A stretch of 35,607 nucleotides of DNA from contig NZ_LOWB01000046.1 of NCBI RefSeq assembly GCF_001522865.1, positions 1 through 35,607 on the forward strand, written 5' to 3'. The number at the start of each line of letters is the position of its first letter. Positions within the stretch are counted from its first letter, which is position 1. The notes under the pieces were generated by a model. It saw only the letters and a program-made list of their open reading frames with translations, had not been told where the DNA came from and searched no databases. The DNA is from Burkholderia sp. TSV86. Lineage in GTDB: Bacteria; Pseudomonadota; Gammaproteobacteria; Burkholderiales; Burkholderiaceae. The position numbers and the translations under genes were made by a program. Below, piece after piece: positions 27,882-35,607 of the stretch.

Positions 27882-28613
27882 TCAGTGCACGCCTGCCGCG
27901 CCGTCGATCAGTACGTAGCCGCGGCTGCGCCCGCCGTTATCGGCATCGGGCGTATTCATCGCCGCGTACAGATCCGCCGTCTTCACCCAGACGGGCGGAT
28001 ATTTGTAACGGGACACGTCGAGGATTAGAAACCGGTCGGCCCCGGCATCGTAGGCGGCGAGCGGCGAGATATGGCCGCCCGTCTGCTGGCCGAGCCGGCT
28101 GCGCAGATAATTAACCAACACGTAATGCCCCGGCCGGCCGAGCGCGGCGGCAGCTTCGTCGCGAAACGCGTCGGCCGACGCGTCCGACGCATGGCGCACC
28201 GCACCGGCAAGACCCAGCGCATTCGCGATCGCGCCGAGCTGATCGAGCGTCATCCCACGCTGTTCGATCAGTGTGCGCGGGCGAATCTGCTCGGTCGCGT
28301 CGTTGAGGACGTTATCCTGCGTGAAATAGTGAAAGGGCGGATATTCGGCCGCCGCAGGCGCCGGCGCGCGCAGCGCATTCAGTACCATCACGAGCGACGC
28401 GACGCCGCAAAAACTCTCGGTCTTCTGCGTGACGAATTGATTGCCGAGCGGCACATAGGCGGTGCGCGCGGCACTCCTGGCCAGCAAATACTCACCGGCC
28501 GCGCTGCCGAGATCGATCAGCCCCGGCGGCAGCGGCAAGCTTTGCGCATGCGCGATCGCGGCCATCGCGGCTATCGCACAGACAGCGAAGCTGTTTCGCA
28601 CCGTTCGAATCAT
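27882..28613 (-). CDS. Phytochelatin-synthase-like cysteine peptidase, secreted
   Basis: A 243-residue protein of the phytochelatin synthase family (clan CA). It has a cleavable signal peptide ([24 protein letters not shown], cut after AHA), so it is probably periplasmic. The catalytic triad is plain: Cys69 in [16 protein letters not shown], His181 in [11 protein letters not shown] and Asp199 in [16 protein letters not shown], the same spacing as in the cyanobacterial enzyme. It lacks the C-terminal metal-sensing domain of plant enzymes. Bacterial short forms mainly deglycinate glutathione (gamma-Glu-Cys-Gly to gamma-Glu-Cys) rather than polymerise it, so glutathione or conjugate processing in the periplasm is the likely role. 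GGGAGAGG precedes the ATG. It lies between ppsA and ppsR, with no obvious link to either. Confidence 0.9.
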   Translation of the reverse strand: MIRTVRNSFAVCAIAAMAAIAHAQSLPLPPGLIDLGSAAGEYLLARSAARTAYVPLGNQFVTQKTESFCGVASLVMVLNALRAPAPAAAEYPPFHYFTQDNVLNDATEQIRPRTLIEQRGMTLDQLGAIANALGLAGAVRHASDASADAFRDEAAAALGRPGHYVLVNYLRSRLGQQTGGHISPLAAYDAGADRFLILDVSRYKYPPVWVKTADLYAAMNTPDADNGGRSRGYVLIDGAAGVH

Positions 28614-28859
28614 CGGCCTCTCCCGTTATCGGCAATCCGCCTGCGGCACGCGCAAGCGTCAATGTCCGCCGCCCGGCATGGCCGGGCCGTCGTAGCATAC
28701 GTGAAAGCTGGCGCACGCGCCGCCGTGCGCCCGGGACGCCATGCAAGCCCGGCACTCGCGCGCGCGGCCGGGCCCGCACACCGCCCGGCGCGCGCCCTTG
28801 CTAGAATGGCCGCTTCCCGGCCGCGGCCGGCCGGCAATACTCGCTCGACGCAACGACCC

Positions 28860-29675
28860 ATGCTACCCACCGTTTTCATCGTCTCCGACGGCACCGGGAT
28901 CACCGCCGAAACCTTCGCGCATTCGATCCTGTCCCAGTTCGACCAGAAATTCCGGCTCGTACGCGTGCCGTTCATCGACTCGGTCGAGAAAGCCTATACG
29001 GCCGTCGAGAAGATCAACGAGGCCGCGCAACACGACGGACGCCGCCCGATCGTGTTCACGACGCTCGTCGACGGCGAATCGAACGAGACCGTCAAGCGCT
29101 CGAACGCGCTCGTGCTCGACATGTTCCAGCGCTTTGTCGAACCGCTCGAGCAGGAATTGCAGCTCAAGTCGAGCCACGCGATGGGGCGCGTCCATCAAAA
29201 CGCGGACACCGAGGAGTACAAGACGCGCATCGAGGCGATCAACTTCTCGCTCGCGCACGACGATGGCCAGTCGAACCGCAATCTCGCCGACGCCGACGTG
29301 ATCCTGATCGGCGTTTCGCGCAGCGGCAAAACGCCGACGAGCCTGTATCTCGCGATGCAGTACGGCGTGAAGGCCGCGAACTATCCGCTGATTCCGGAGG
29401 ATTTCGAGCGAGGCAGGCTGCCGACGCCGCTTCATCCGCATCGCAGCAAGCTATTCGGGCTGTCGATCGATCCGCAGCGGCTGTCCGAGATTCGTAACGA
29501 GCGCCGACCTGGCAGCAAGTACGCGGCACCCGAGAACTGCCGCTACGAGATCAACGAGGCGGAGGCGATGATGCGGCGCGAAGGGGTCAAGTGGCTGTCG
29601 TCGACGCACAAGTCGATCGAGGAAATCGCAACGACGATCCTGCAGGAAATCAAGCTCGAGCGGCAATCATACTGA
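28860..29675 (+). CDS. ppsR: PEP synthase regulatory protein (bifunctional kinase/pyrophosphorylase)
   Basis: A 271-residue member of the DUF299/PSRP family. It inactivates PEP synthase by ADP-dependent phosphorylation of the active-site threonine and reactivates it by phosphate-dependent removal. Family marks: [22 protein letters not shown] at the start, the P-loop [11 protein letters not shown] at 151-161, and [14 protein letters not shown] and [13 protein letters not shown] in the C-terminal half. The start at 28860 was chosen because the protein family starts [13 protein letters not shown]; the frame is open 263 codons further upstream but only as an antisense shadow of the peptidase gene. 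Its target PpsA, with Thr425 next to His427, is encoded on the opposite strand 1.4 kb away. Confidence 0.96.
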   Translation: MLPTVFIVSDGTGITAETFAHSILSQFDQKFRLVRVPFIDSVEKAYTAVEKINEAAQHDGRRPIVFTTLVDGESNETVKRSNALVLDMFQRFVEPLEQELQLKSSHAMGRVHQNADTEEYKTRIEAINFSLAHDDGQSNRNLADADVILIGVSRSGKTPTSLYLAMQYGVKAANYPLIPEDFERGRLPTPLHPHRSKLFGLSIDPQRLSEIRNERRPGSKYAAPENCRYEINEAEAMMRREGVKWLSSTHKSIEEIATTILQEIKLERQSY

Positions 29676-29791
29676 AGCTGAAGCGGCATCGGAGGCGGCC
29701 CGACAGATGCGCGGCGACGCAAGCCGCGCGGCTTTGCGCCGCGTCGATCCGAGCCGCGTAGAACCCGCCAAGCCATGCCGCGCCGGCCGCG

Positions 29792-30580
29792 TCACGCGCC
29801 GCGCACGCGCTGCTGCCGGCATTGTTCGAACAGACAAACGGCCGCCGCCGCCGCGACATTCAGCGATTCCATGCCGCCTGGCTGCGGAATCGTCACGCGA
29901 AGCGCCTGCGCTTGCCGCCAGCGCACCGACACGCCCGCGCCTTCGTTGCCGAATACCCACGCAAGCGGCCCCGACAAATCGCAGTCGTCGAGCGCGCGCG
30001 CGCCGTGCGAATCGGTCAATGCGATCGGGACCGCGAGCCGCCCGATCAGCACGTCGGCATCGATACCCTCGTGAATATCGAGCAGAAAATGCGCACCCAT
30101 CGCCGAGCGCAGCACCTTGGGCGACCACGCGTATGCCGTCCCCGGCGCGCAAAACACCTGCGTCACGCCGGCGGCCGCTGCGCTGCGCAGGATCGAGCCG
30201 ACGTTGCCCGCGTCCTGCACGCCGTCGAGCACGACCGACGTGCGCTCGATTCGCTCGGGCAACTCCGGCGCGGGCCGCGCGACGAGCAGCAGCACGCCGA
30301 TCCCGTTGACGACGTCCGACAATTGCCCGAACAGCGTGTCGGGCAGCGTGACAAGCCGCGCGGGCTCGATCCGCCCGGCGATCGCGCGCGCCTGCGGATG
30401 CGCGAGTGCGCCTTCGGTGAAGACGGCAAGCTCGGGTTGGCCGAGCGCGTCCAGATAAGCGGTGGCCAGATGCAGCCCTTCGAGAAGCGCCTGACCGCCG
30501 CGCCGCAATTGGTGAGCCGAGCCCGCCAGCGCCTTCAGGCGCTTGTACAGCGGATTGTCGCGCGAAGTGACCGCTTTCAT
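29792..30580 (-). CDS. TrmH/SpoU-family RNA 2'-O-methyltransferase
   Basis: A 262-residue SPOUT-class methyltransferase using S-adenosylmethionine to 2'-O-methylate rRNA or tRNA. The N-terminal substrate-binding domain starts [20 protein letters not shown]. The three SpoU motifs follow: [29 protein letters not shown] and the knot region [18 protein letters not shown]. The branch looks like the RlmB/TsnR-like group with an N-terminal L30e-like domain; the exact nucleotide target is not readable from sequence. Its ATG overlaps the rnhB stop by 4 bp. It is the last gene of the minus-strand lipid A cluster, convergent with ppsR. Confidence 0.9.
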   Translation of the reverse strand: MKAVTSRDNPLYKRLKALAGSAHQLRRGGQALLEGLHLATAYLDALGQPELAVFTEGALAHPQARAIAGRIEPARLVTLPDTLFGQLSDVVNGIGVLLLVARPAPELPERIERTSVVLDGVQDAGNVGSILRSAAAAGVTQVFCAPGTAYAWSPKVLRSAMGAHFLLDIHEGIDADVLIGRLAVPIALTDSHGARALDDCDLSGPLAWVFGNEGAGVSVRWRQAQALRVTIPQPGGMESLNVAAAAAVCLFEQCRQQRVRGA

Positions 30581-31224
30581 CGGCTGGAATCGAGCGCCGC
30601 CGCGCGCACCGGCGCGAACGAGCGGCGATGATGCTCGCACGGCCCGTGCTCGCGCAGCGCGGCGAGATGCTGCGGCGTGCCATAGCCGGCGTGCGCGTTG
30701 AAACCGTACATTGGGAAGCGCTCGTGCAAATCGGCGAGCATTCGGTCGCGCGTGACTTTCGCGAGGATCGACGCGGCCGAGATGCTCGGCACGAGCGCGT
30801 CGCCGCCGACGATCGCGACGCTGCGCACCGCGAGTGTCGGGCAACGATTGCCGTCGATTTTCGCAAGCGTCGGCGTGAGCGCGAGCCCTTCGACCGCGCG
30901 CTTCATCGCGAGCATCGTCGCATGCAGGATGTTGAGCGTGTCGATCTCGTCGACGCTCGCCGACGCGACGCAATAGGCGCGCGCATGCGCGACGATCTCG
31001 TCATAAAGCCGCTCGCGCTTTTTCGCGGACAGCGCCTTCGAATCGTCGAGCCCTTCGATCGGGCGCGCGGGATCGAGAATCACCGCGGCCGCGACGACCG
31101 GGCCGGCCAGCGGCCCCCGCCCTGCCTCGTCGACGCCGCAGACGATCTCGTCGGGCGCATCGAAGATGAGCGCCGGTTGATCCGCGCCGGTTGGGGTGCT
31201 GCGAGGTTTTCGCGTCGTCGCCAT
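30577..31224 (-). CDS. rnhB: Ribonuclease HII
   Basis: A 215-residue RNase HII that removes RNA from RNA-DNA hybrids and misincorporated ribonucleotides. The signature [20 protein letters not shown] has the catalytic Asp32 and Glu33. [29 protein letters not shown] with the catalytic Asp of the C-terminal half, and [11 protein letters not shown] follow as in the family. The start at 31224 shares one base with the lpxB stop (TGATG), and its own stop overlaps the methyltransferase ATG, so the three genes are translationally coupled. The gene order lpxB-rnhB is widespread in proteobacteria. Confidence 0.96.
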   Translation of the reverse strand: MATTRKPRSTPTGADQPALIFDAPDEIVCGVDEAGRGPLAGPVVAAAVILDPARPIEGLDDSKALSAKKRERLYDEIVAHARAYCVASASVDEIDTLNILHATMLAMKRAVEGLALTPTLAKIDGNRCPTLAVRSVAIVGGDALVPSISAASILAKVTRDRMLADLHERFPMYGFNAHAGYGTPQHLAALREHGPCEHHRRSFAPVRAAALDSSR

Positions 31225-32393
31225 CAGCGCGGCTTCCTGTTGTCGATCACGCGCGCGACCGCCTCGGCCGCGCGCGCCGCGGTGTTCTGCCGCAACGTGT
31301 AATGCATGTCGGTGAAGATTTCAGTCAGCGTCCGGCGGTTCGCGTCGTCGCGCAATTGCGTGAGCGTCGCGTCGGCGAGCGCTTGCGGCGTTGCGAAATG
31401 CTGGAGCAACTCAGGCACGACGAAGCGGCCCGCGAGAATGTTCGGCAAGCCGACATAGGGCAAATAACCCTGGCGGCGCATGATCTGGCCGGTTAGCCAC
31501 GGCACCTTGTACGAGATCACCATCGGCTTTTTGAGCAGCGCCGCTTCGAGCGTCACCGTGCCGCTTTTCACGAGAAGCGCGTCGGCAGCGGTCATGGCGA
31601 CCTGCGCGCGGCCCTCCGTCAGCGTGACGCAAAGCTGCGGATGCGCGTCGACGAGCGGTTGCAGCAGCGTGCGCAACATCGGCGTGGCGGCCGGCACGAC
31701 GAAACGCAAAGCCGGCTCGCGCTGCTGCATCAGCGCCATCGCCTCGAAAAACGTCGGCCCGATCAGCTCGATCTCCGAGCGGCGGCTGCCCGGCAGCACC
31801 GCGACTACCGGGCCGCTTTCCGGCAGGCCGAGCGCGATTCGCGCGCCGTGCATATCAGGCTCAAGCGGAATTTCGTCGGCGAGCGGATGGCCGACGAACG
31901 TCGCCGCGACACCGGCCTTCTCTAGCAATTCGGGCTCGAACGGAAACAGGCACAGCATATGGTCGACGGCCTTGACGATCTTCTTGATCCGGCCGCCGCG
32001 CCAAGCCCAGATCGATGGGCAGACGAAATGGATCGTCGGAATGCCCGCACCGCGCAACGCATGCTCGAGGCCGAAATTGAAATCGGGCGCATCGATGCCG
32101 ATAAACGCGTCGGGCGGCTCGGCGAGCAACTGCCGCTTCAATTCGCCGCGAATGCGCAGAATCTCGGGAATATGCCTGAGCGCCTCGACGTAACCGCGCA
32201 CCGCAAGCTTTTCCATCGGCCAATGCGCATCGAACCCGGCCGTCATCATCCGTGGCCCGCCGATCCCGTAATAGCGGGACGGCGAAGGAAGCCGCGCATG
32301 CAGCCCTTCAAGCAGCGACGCGCCGAGCAGATCGCCCGACGGCTCGCCGGCGGCGAGCGCGATGCGCAGCGACGAGGTGGGTTGGAACGCCAT
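31224..32393 (-). CDS. lpxB: Lipid-A-disaccharide synthase
   Basis: A 389-residue glycosyltransferase of family GT19. It joins UDP-diacylglucosamine and lipid X to the lipid A disaccharide at the inner membrane. Family blocks: [18 protein letters not shown] near residues 11-28, [50 protein letters not shown], the UDP-binding [14 protein letters not shown], and [19 protein letters not shown]. Full length. It starts 4 bp after the lpxA stop and shares one base with rnhB. Confidence 0.97.
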   Translation of the reverse strand: MAFQPTSSLRIALAAGEPSGDLLGASLLEGLHARLPSPSRYYGIGGPRMMTAGFDAHWPMEKLAVRGYVEALRHIPEILRIRGELKRQLLAEPPDAFIGIDAPDFNFGLEHALRGAGIPTIHFVCPSIWAWRGGRIKKIVKAVDHMLCLFPFEPELLEKAGVAATFVGHPLADEIPLEPDMHGARIALGLPESGPVVAVLPGSRRSEIELIGPTFFEAMALMQQREPALRFVVPAATPMLRTLLQPLVDAHPQLCVTLTEGRAQVAMTAADALLVKSGTVTLEAALLKKPMVISYKVPWLTGQIMRRQGYLPYVGLPNILAGRFVVPELLQHFATPQALADATLTQLRDDANRRTLTEIFTDMHYTLRQNTAARAAEAVARVIDNRKPR

Positions 32394-32397
32394 TGCG

Positions 32398-33186
32398 TCA
32401 GCGAATGATGCCGCGCTGCGACGTCTCGACGAAATCGACGAGCGCCGTCACGGCCGCGTCGCCGTCGCCGCCCGCTTGCGAGAGTTCGCGCAGCTGGACT
32501 TTCGCGTCGTCGAGCGACAGGCCGTTCTTGTACAGCAGCCGATATGCGCTTCTTAGTGCGGAGATCGCATCCGGCGAGAAGCCGCGGCGACGCAGCCCCT
32601 CGACATTGATGCCATGGGGCTCGGCCTTGTTGCCCGCCGCGATCACGAACGGCGGCACATCCTGCACGAGCGCCGATGCACCGCCCAGCATCGAATGCGC
32701 GCCGATCCGCACGAATTGGTGAACGCCCGACATCCCGCCGACGATCGCCCAGTCGCCGATCTGCACATGGCCCGCCATCTGCGCGTTGCTCGACAGGATC
32801 ACATGGCTGCCGACCCGGCAGTCGTGCCCGATGTGCACGTAGGCCATGATCCAATTGTCGTCGCCAAGCGTCGTGACGCCGGCATCCTGCACGGTGCCCG
32901 TGTGAATCGTCGTGAATTCGCGGATCGTGTTGCGATCGCCGATCACGAGCCGCGTCGGCTCGCCCTGATACTTCATGTCCTGCGGACGACCGCCGACCGA
33001 CGCGTAATGGCCGATGCGATTGTCCTCGCCGATCGTCGTATGGCCTTCGATCACGCTGTGCGAACCGATCGTGGTCCGCGCGCCGATCGTCACGTTCGGC
33101 CCGATGATCGCATACGGGCCGATTTCGACCGTTTCGTCGATCCGCGCGCCCGGCTCGACGATCGCCGTGGGGTGAATCCTGCTCAT
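32398..33186 (-). CDS. lpxA: UDP-N-acetylglucosamine acyltransferase
   Basis: A 262-residue left-handed beta-helix acyltransferase that starts lipid A synthesis by adding a 3-hydroxyacyl chain to UDP-GlcNAc. The N-terminal two thirds consist of hexapeptide repeats ([30 protein letters not shown]). The catalytic His121 is in [11 protein letters not shown], matching E. coli His125. [13 protein letters not shown] and [20 protein letters not shown] are typical, and the C-terminal helical part is complete. The chain-length ruler position is not resolved here. It lies 63 bp after fabZ and 4 bp before lpxB. Confidence 0.97.
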   Translation of the reverse strand: MSRIHPTAIVEPGARIDETVEIGPYAIIGPNVTIGARTTIGSHSVIEGHTTIGEDNRIGHYASVGGRPQDMKYQGEPTRLVIGDRNTIREFTTIHTGTVQDAGVTTLGDDNWIMAYVHIGHDCRVGSHVILSSNAQMAGHVQIGDWAIVGGMSGVHQFVRIGAHSMLGGASALVQDVPPFVIAAGNKAEPHGINVEGLRRRGFSPDAISALRSAYRLLYKNGLSLDDAKVQLRELSQAGGDGDAAVTALVDFVETSQRGIIR

Positions 33187-33249
33187 GCGCCGTTGCCTCT
33201 CAATGTGTAAGTCGCGTTGCGTTGCCGTGCGGCATGCGTCGGGCGGCGT

Positions 33250-33717
33250 TCAGGGCGCCGAGTCGGCCGCCTTGACGGTACACATCAGTTCGGCTTCCGC
33301 CGCGACCTTGCCATCCACTTCCGCGACCGCCTTGAACTTCCAGATACCGCGGATGTAGCGCTCGAACGTGACGTTCAAAATCAACTGGTCGCCCGGCTCG
33401 ACGACGCGCTTAAAGCGCGCGCCGTCGATGCCGACGAAGTAGTACAGCGTATTTTCCGCATTGCGCTGCTCTTCCTCGGCGAACGTCAGGAGCGCCGCCG
33501 CCTGCGCGAGCGCCTCGATAATCAGCACGCCCGGCATCACCGGTCGCGACGGGAAATGCCCCTGGAAGAACGGTTCGTTGATCGAAACGTTCTTGATCGC
33601 TTTGATGGACTTGTGCGGTTCGAGTTCGACCACGCGATCGACGAGCAGGATCGGATAGCGATGCGGCAGCAGCGAGAGAATCTTGTGGATGTCGAAATTG
33701 ATTTTTTCAGTACTCAT
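33250..33717 (-). CDS. fabZ: 3-hydroxyacyl-[ACP] dehydratase
   Basis: A 155-residue hot-dog-fold dehydratase of fatty acid elongation. Catalytic residues His54 ([10 protein letters not shown]) and Glu68 ([12 protein letters not shown]) sit at exactly the E. coli positions. [11 protein letters not shown] near residue 19 is the family start block. The ATG at 33717 ([14 protein letters not shown]) was preferred over an upstream GTG at 33732. It competes with LpxA and LpxD for hydroxyacyl-ACP, and its place between the two lpx genes is the conserved proteobacterial order. It follows lpxD after 123 bp. Confidence 0.97.
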   Translation of the reverse strand: MSTEKINFDIHKILSLLPHRYPILLVDRVVELEPHKSIKAIKNVSINEPFFQGHFPSRPVMPGVLIIEALAQAAALLTFAEEEQRNAENTLYYFVGIDGARFKRVVEPGDQLILNVTFERYIRGIWKFKAVAEVDGKVAAEAELMCTVKAADSAP

Positions 33718-33840
33718 AGTGGTTCGTCTCACGCAATGCCTGCGCGGTGATGAATGCGAATGCGGGCCGCGTCTGAAGAGGCGGCCTGCGGTTCAGTCGA
33801 CCGGCCGGGGCGGCACCCAGCGCGCCCGGTCGACGCCGTG

Positions 33841-34953
33841 CTATGCGCCGGTGTCGTTGCCTCGTGCGGCGCTGTCCTGTTCAATGTGTTCCCGTGCGGC
33901 CAGTGCGGTCTCGAGCGCCTTGATCCGGTCGCGCAACTTGTCGAGGTTGCGCACGAGCGCCGCGCTCCGGTTCCAGTCGCCGTGCTCGACAGCAGGAAAC
34001 GCACTTGTGTAGATGCCCGCTTTCGGCAGCGATTTCGACACGCCCGATTTCGCGGTAACGATCACGCCATCGCCCAGCGTCACGTGCCCGGCAATGCCGA
34101 CCGCGCCGCCGATCATGCAATGGCGGCCGATCGTCGTGCTGCCCGCGATGCCCGCGCAGCCGGCGATCACCGTGTACGCGCCGATCCGGCAGTTGTGGCC
34201 GATCTGCACGAGATTGTCGATCTTCACGCATTCGTCGATGACGGTATCGGCCATCGCACCGCGGTCGATCGTCGTATTCGCGCCGATCTCGACATCCGCA
34301 CCGATGGTCACGCCACCGACTTGCGGAATCTTCACCCACGCACCGGTACGCGCGTCGCCGTCGCCCACGAAATCCGGCGCAAAGCCGAAGCCGTCCGAGC
34401 CGATCACCGCACCCGAGTGGACGATCGCGCGAGCGCCCAGCACGCAGCCGTGATAAATCGTGACGTTCGGGTATAAATGCGAATCGTCGCCGATCCGTGT
34501 GCCGCGGCCGACGAACACGTTTGCGTCGAGCACCACGCGCTCGCCGATCACCGCGCCCGCCTCGACCGTGACGTGCGGGCCGATCACGGCGCTCGCCGCA
34601 ACCTGCGCGGCCGGATCGACGTTCGCGCTCGGATGCACGCCCGCTGCACGCTGCGGCGCCGCGAGATCGATGAACATCTGCGCGACACGCGCGAAATACG
34701 CGTATGGATTCGCCGTCACGATGAAATTGCGGCCGTTCGCGGCCGCGCCGAGTTTCTCGAGATCGCGCGGCGCGATCAGCACCGCGCCTGCGCCGGTCGC
34801 CTCGACTTGCGCCAGATACTTCGGATTGGCAAGAAACGCGAGCTGCTTCGGGCCCGCCTGATCAAGTGGAGCAAGGGAGCCGACTTCATGTCGGCCGTCG
34901 CCGACGATCTCGCCGCCAAATCGCGCGACGAGCGCCTCGAGCGTCAATGCCAT
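33841..34953 (-). CDS. lpxD: UDP-3-O-(3-hydroxyacyl)glucosamine N-acyltransferase
   Basis: A 370-residue acyltransferase for the third step of lipid A synthesis. The N-terminal uridine-binding domain is visible (LGAPLD-like [21 protein letters not shown]). A long left-handed beta-helix of hexapeptide repeats follows, with catalytic His253 in [24 protein letters not shown] near residue 185 is a family block. The C-terminal helix ([22 protein letters not shown]) closes the trimer; the last 15 residues are polar. The ATG at 34953 was chosen by family start ([14 protein letters not shown]) although the frame is open 14 codons earlier. It begins 13 bp after the skp stop. Confidence 0.97.
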   Translation of the reverse strand: MALTLEALVARFGGEIVGDGRHEVGSLAPLDQAGPKQLAFLANPKYLAQVEATGAGAVLIAPRDLEKLGAAANGRNFIVTANPYAYFARVAQMFIDLAAPQRAAGVHPSANVDPAAQVAASAVIGPHVTVEAGAVIGERVVLDANVFVGRGTRIGDDSHLYPNVTIYHGCVLGARAIVHSGAVIGSDGFGFAPDFVGDGDARTGAWVKIPQVGGVTIGADVEIGANTTIDRGAMADTVIDECVKIDNLVQIGHNCRIGAYTVIAGCAGIAGSTTIGRHCMIGGAVGIAGHVTLGDGVIVTAKSGVSKSLPKAGIYTSAFPAVEHGDWNRSAALVRNLDKLRDRIKALETALAAREHIEQDSAARGNDTGA

Positions 34954-34966
34954 GACCCCGCGCTCC

Positions 34967-35500
34967 TCAATTCGACCCGGCCGACGGCGATGCAAGCGCC
35001 TTCAACACCTTGTCGGTGATATCGATGCGCGGACTCACGTAGACCGCTTCCTGCACGATCAGATCGTAGTTCTGCTGCTCGGCAATCTGCTTGATCACCT
35101 TGTTCGCGCGGTCAAGCACCGCCGCGAGCTCCTCATTGCGGCGCTGGTTCAGATCCTCGCGGAATTCGCGTTGCTTGCGCTGGAAATCGGTGTCGAGCTG
35201 TGCGAGATCGCGCTGCTTCTGCGCACGGTCGTTCGCCGACAGCGACGAACTGTTCTTGTCGAGCGCGTCGGATATCGATTTCAGACGAGCGGCCATGTCC
35301 TGCAAATCTTTGTCGCGCTTCGCAAACTCGGCTTCGAGCTTGGTCTGCGCGGCCTTCGCGGGCGCCGACTCGCGCAGGATCCGATCCGAGTTGACAGCAG
35401 CAATGCGCGCAACGTCCTGCGCATGCGCAAGCGACACGCCGAGCGCAGCGACAAGCGCCAGCGCGCCCATCAGTCGTTTCGAAAACTTAGCGGTTAGCAA
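34967..35500 (-). CDS. skp: Skp/OmpH-family periplasmic chaperone
   Basis: A 177-residue periplasmic chaperone that escorts unfolded outer-membrane proteins to the Bam complex. A signal peptide is clear ([20 protein letters not shown], cut before QDVARIAAV). The core is a long coiled coil (about residues 50-130: [20 protein letters not shown] and following), forming the tentacles of the trimer, and [17 protein letters not shown] ends the protein. The longest frame starts with TTG at 35500, supported by GAGAGGG six bases upstream. An ATG at 35470 would give a shorter signal peptide but has no good ribosome site. It lies between bamA and lpxD, the conserved order. Confidence 0.94.
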   Translation of the reverse strand: MLTAKFSKRLMGALALVAALGVSLAHAQDVARIAAVNSDRILRESAPAKAAQTKLEAEFAKRDKDLQDMAARLKSISDALDKNSSSLSANDRAQKQRDLAQLDTDFQRKQREFREDLNQRRNEELAAVLDRANKVIKQIAEQQNYDLIVQEAVYVSPRIDITDKVLKALASPSAGSN

Positions 35501-35537
35501 GATTACCCTCTCGATGCTTGTAGTCAGTCTGATCCGA

Positions 35538-35607
35538 TCAGAAGGCCGTTCCGATCTGGAACTGGAATTTCTGATACTGGTCGCCGGTGTGCTTCTGCAG
35601 CGGGAAG
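35538..35607 (-). CDS. bamA: Outer membrane assembly factor BamA, C-terminal end only
   Basis: Only the last 22 codons lie in the window. They read FPLQKHTGDQYQKFQFQIGTAF then stop. This is the final beta-strand of a BamA barrel, with alternating aromatic residues and a terminal phenylalanine, the recognition signal of outer-membrane proteins. The assignment rests on this motif together with the conserved bamA-skp-lpxD-fabZ-lpxA-lpxB order. The stop is 37 bp before the skp start, so both are probably in one transcript. Confidence 0.85.
   Translation of the reverse strand, partial: FPLQKHTGDQYQKFQFQIGTAF

Overview
The window is a high-G+C chromosomal segment of a betaproteobacterium, most likely a Burkholderia (pseudomallei/thailandensis type). 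The evidence is the strong CG-rich codon style, the gene order bamA-skp-lpxD-fabZ-lpxA-lpxB-rnhB-rRNA/tRNA methylase, the guaB-membrane protein-guaA order, and smpB placed divergently from ratA-ratB. The species cannot be fixed from the sequence alone.

Layout. (1) 1-600: the 3' end of an IS256-family transposase, cut by the window edge. (2) 1067-9994: a purine-ring degradation island. uraH and puuD on the plus strand oxidise urate and open 5-hydroxyisourate. The facing minus-strand genes are, in transcription order, gntR, an NCS1 permease, an allantoin/hydantoin racemase, puuE (allantoinase), uraD (OHCU decarboxylase), alc (allantoicase) and allA (ureidoglycolate lyase). Together they give urate to allantoin to ureidoglycolate to glyoxylate plus urea, with uptake, racemisation and regulation included. 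The gntR promoter has its -35 box inside a palindromic operator, and a second copy lies about 140 bp upstream in an unusually AT-rich stretch. (3) 10295-12602: ldcA, tadA, a DUF1992 gene and a tiny 47-residue lipoprotein gene. (4) 12747-16152: a LysR / MFS exporter / serine hydrolase cassette with different codon style, probably acquired, sitting against the 3' end of guaA. (5) 16501-20380: GMP synthesis (guaA, a four-helix membrane protein, guaB). (6) 20652-24910: EamA transporter, ratB-ratA, smpB, qmcA-type SPFH protein and NfeD. (7) 25061-29675: ppsA (PEP synthase) and its regulator ppsR, with a phytochelatin-synthase-like cysteine peptidase between them. (8) 29792-35607: the lipid A / outer-membrane cluster, read from the partial bamA leftwards to the RNA methyltransferase.

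The most unusual signal is the leader of ppsA (27461-27723). A promoter-like pair places the predicted transcript start at the edge of a 26-nt inverted repeat. Three of its four DNA mismatches become G-U pairs only in the ppsA-sense RNA. Inside it lies a second hairpin followed by six U residues, which looks like a terminator. This reads as an undescribed attenuator or riboregulator candidate. No CRISPR array, tRNA, rRNA or prophage was seen.
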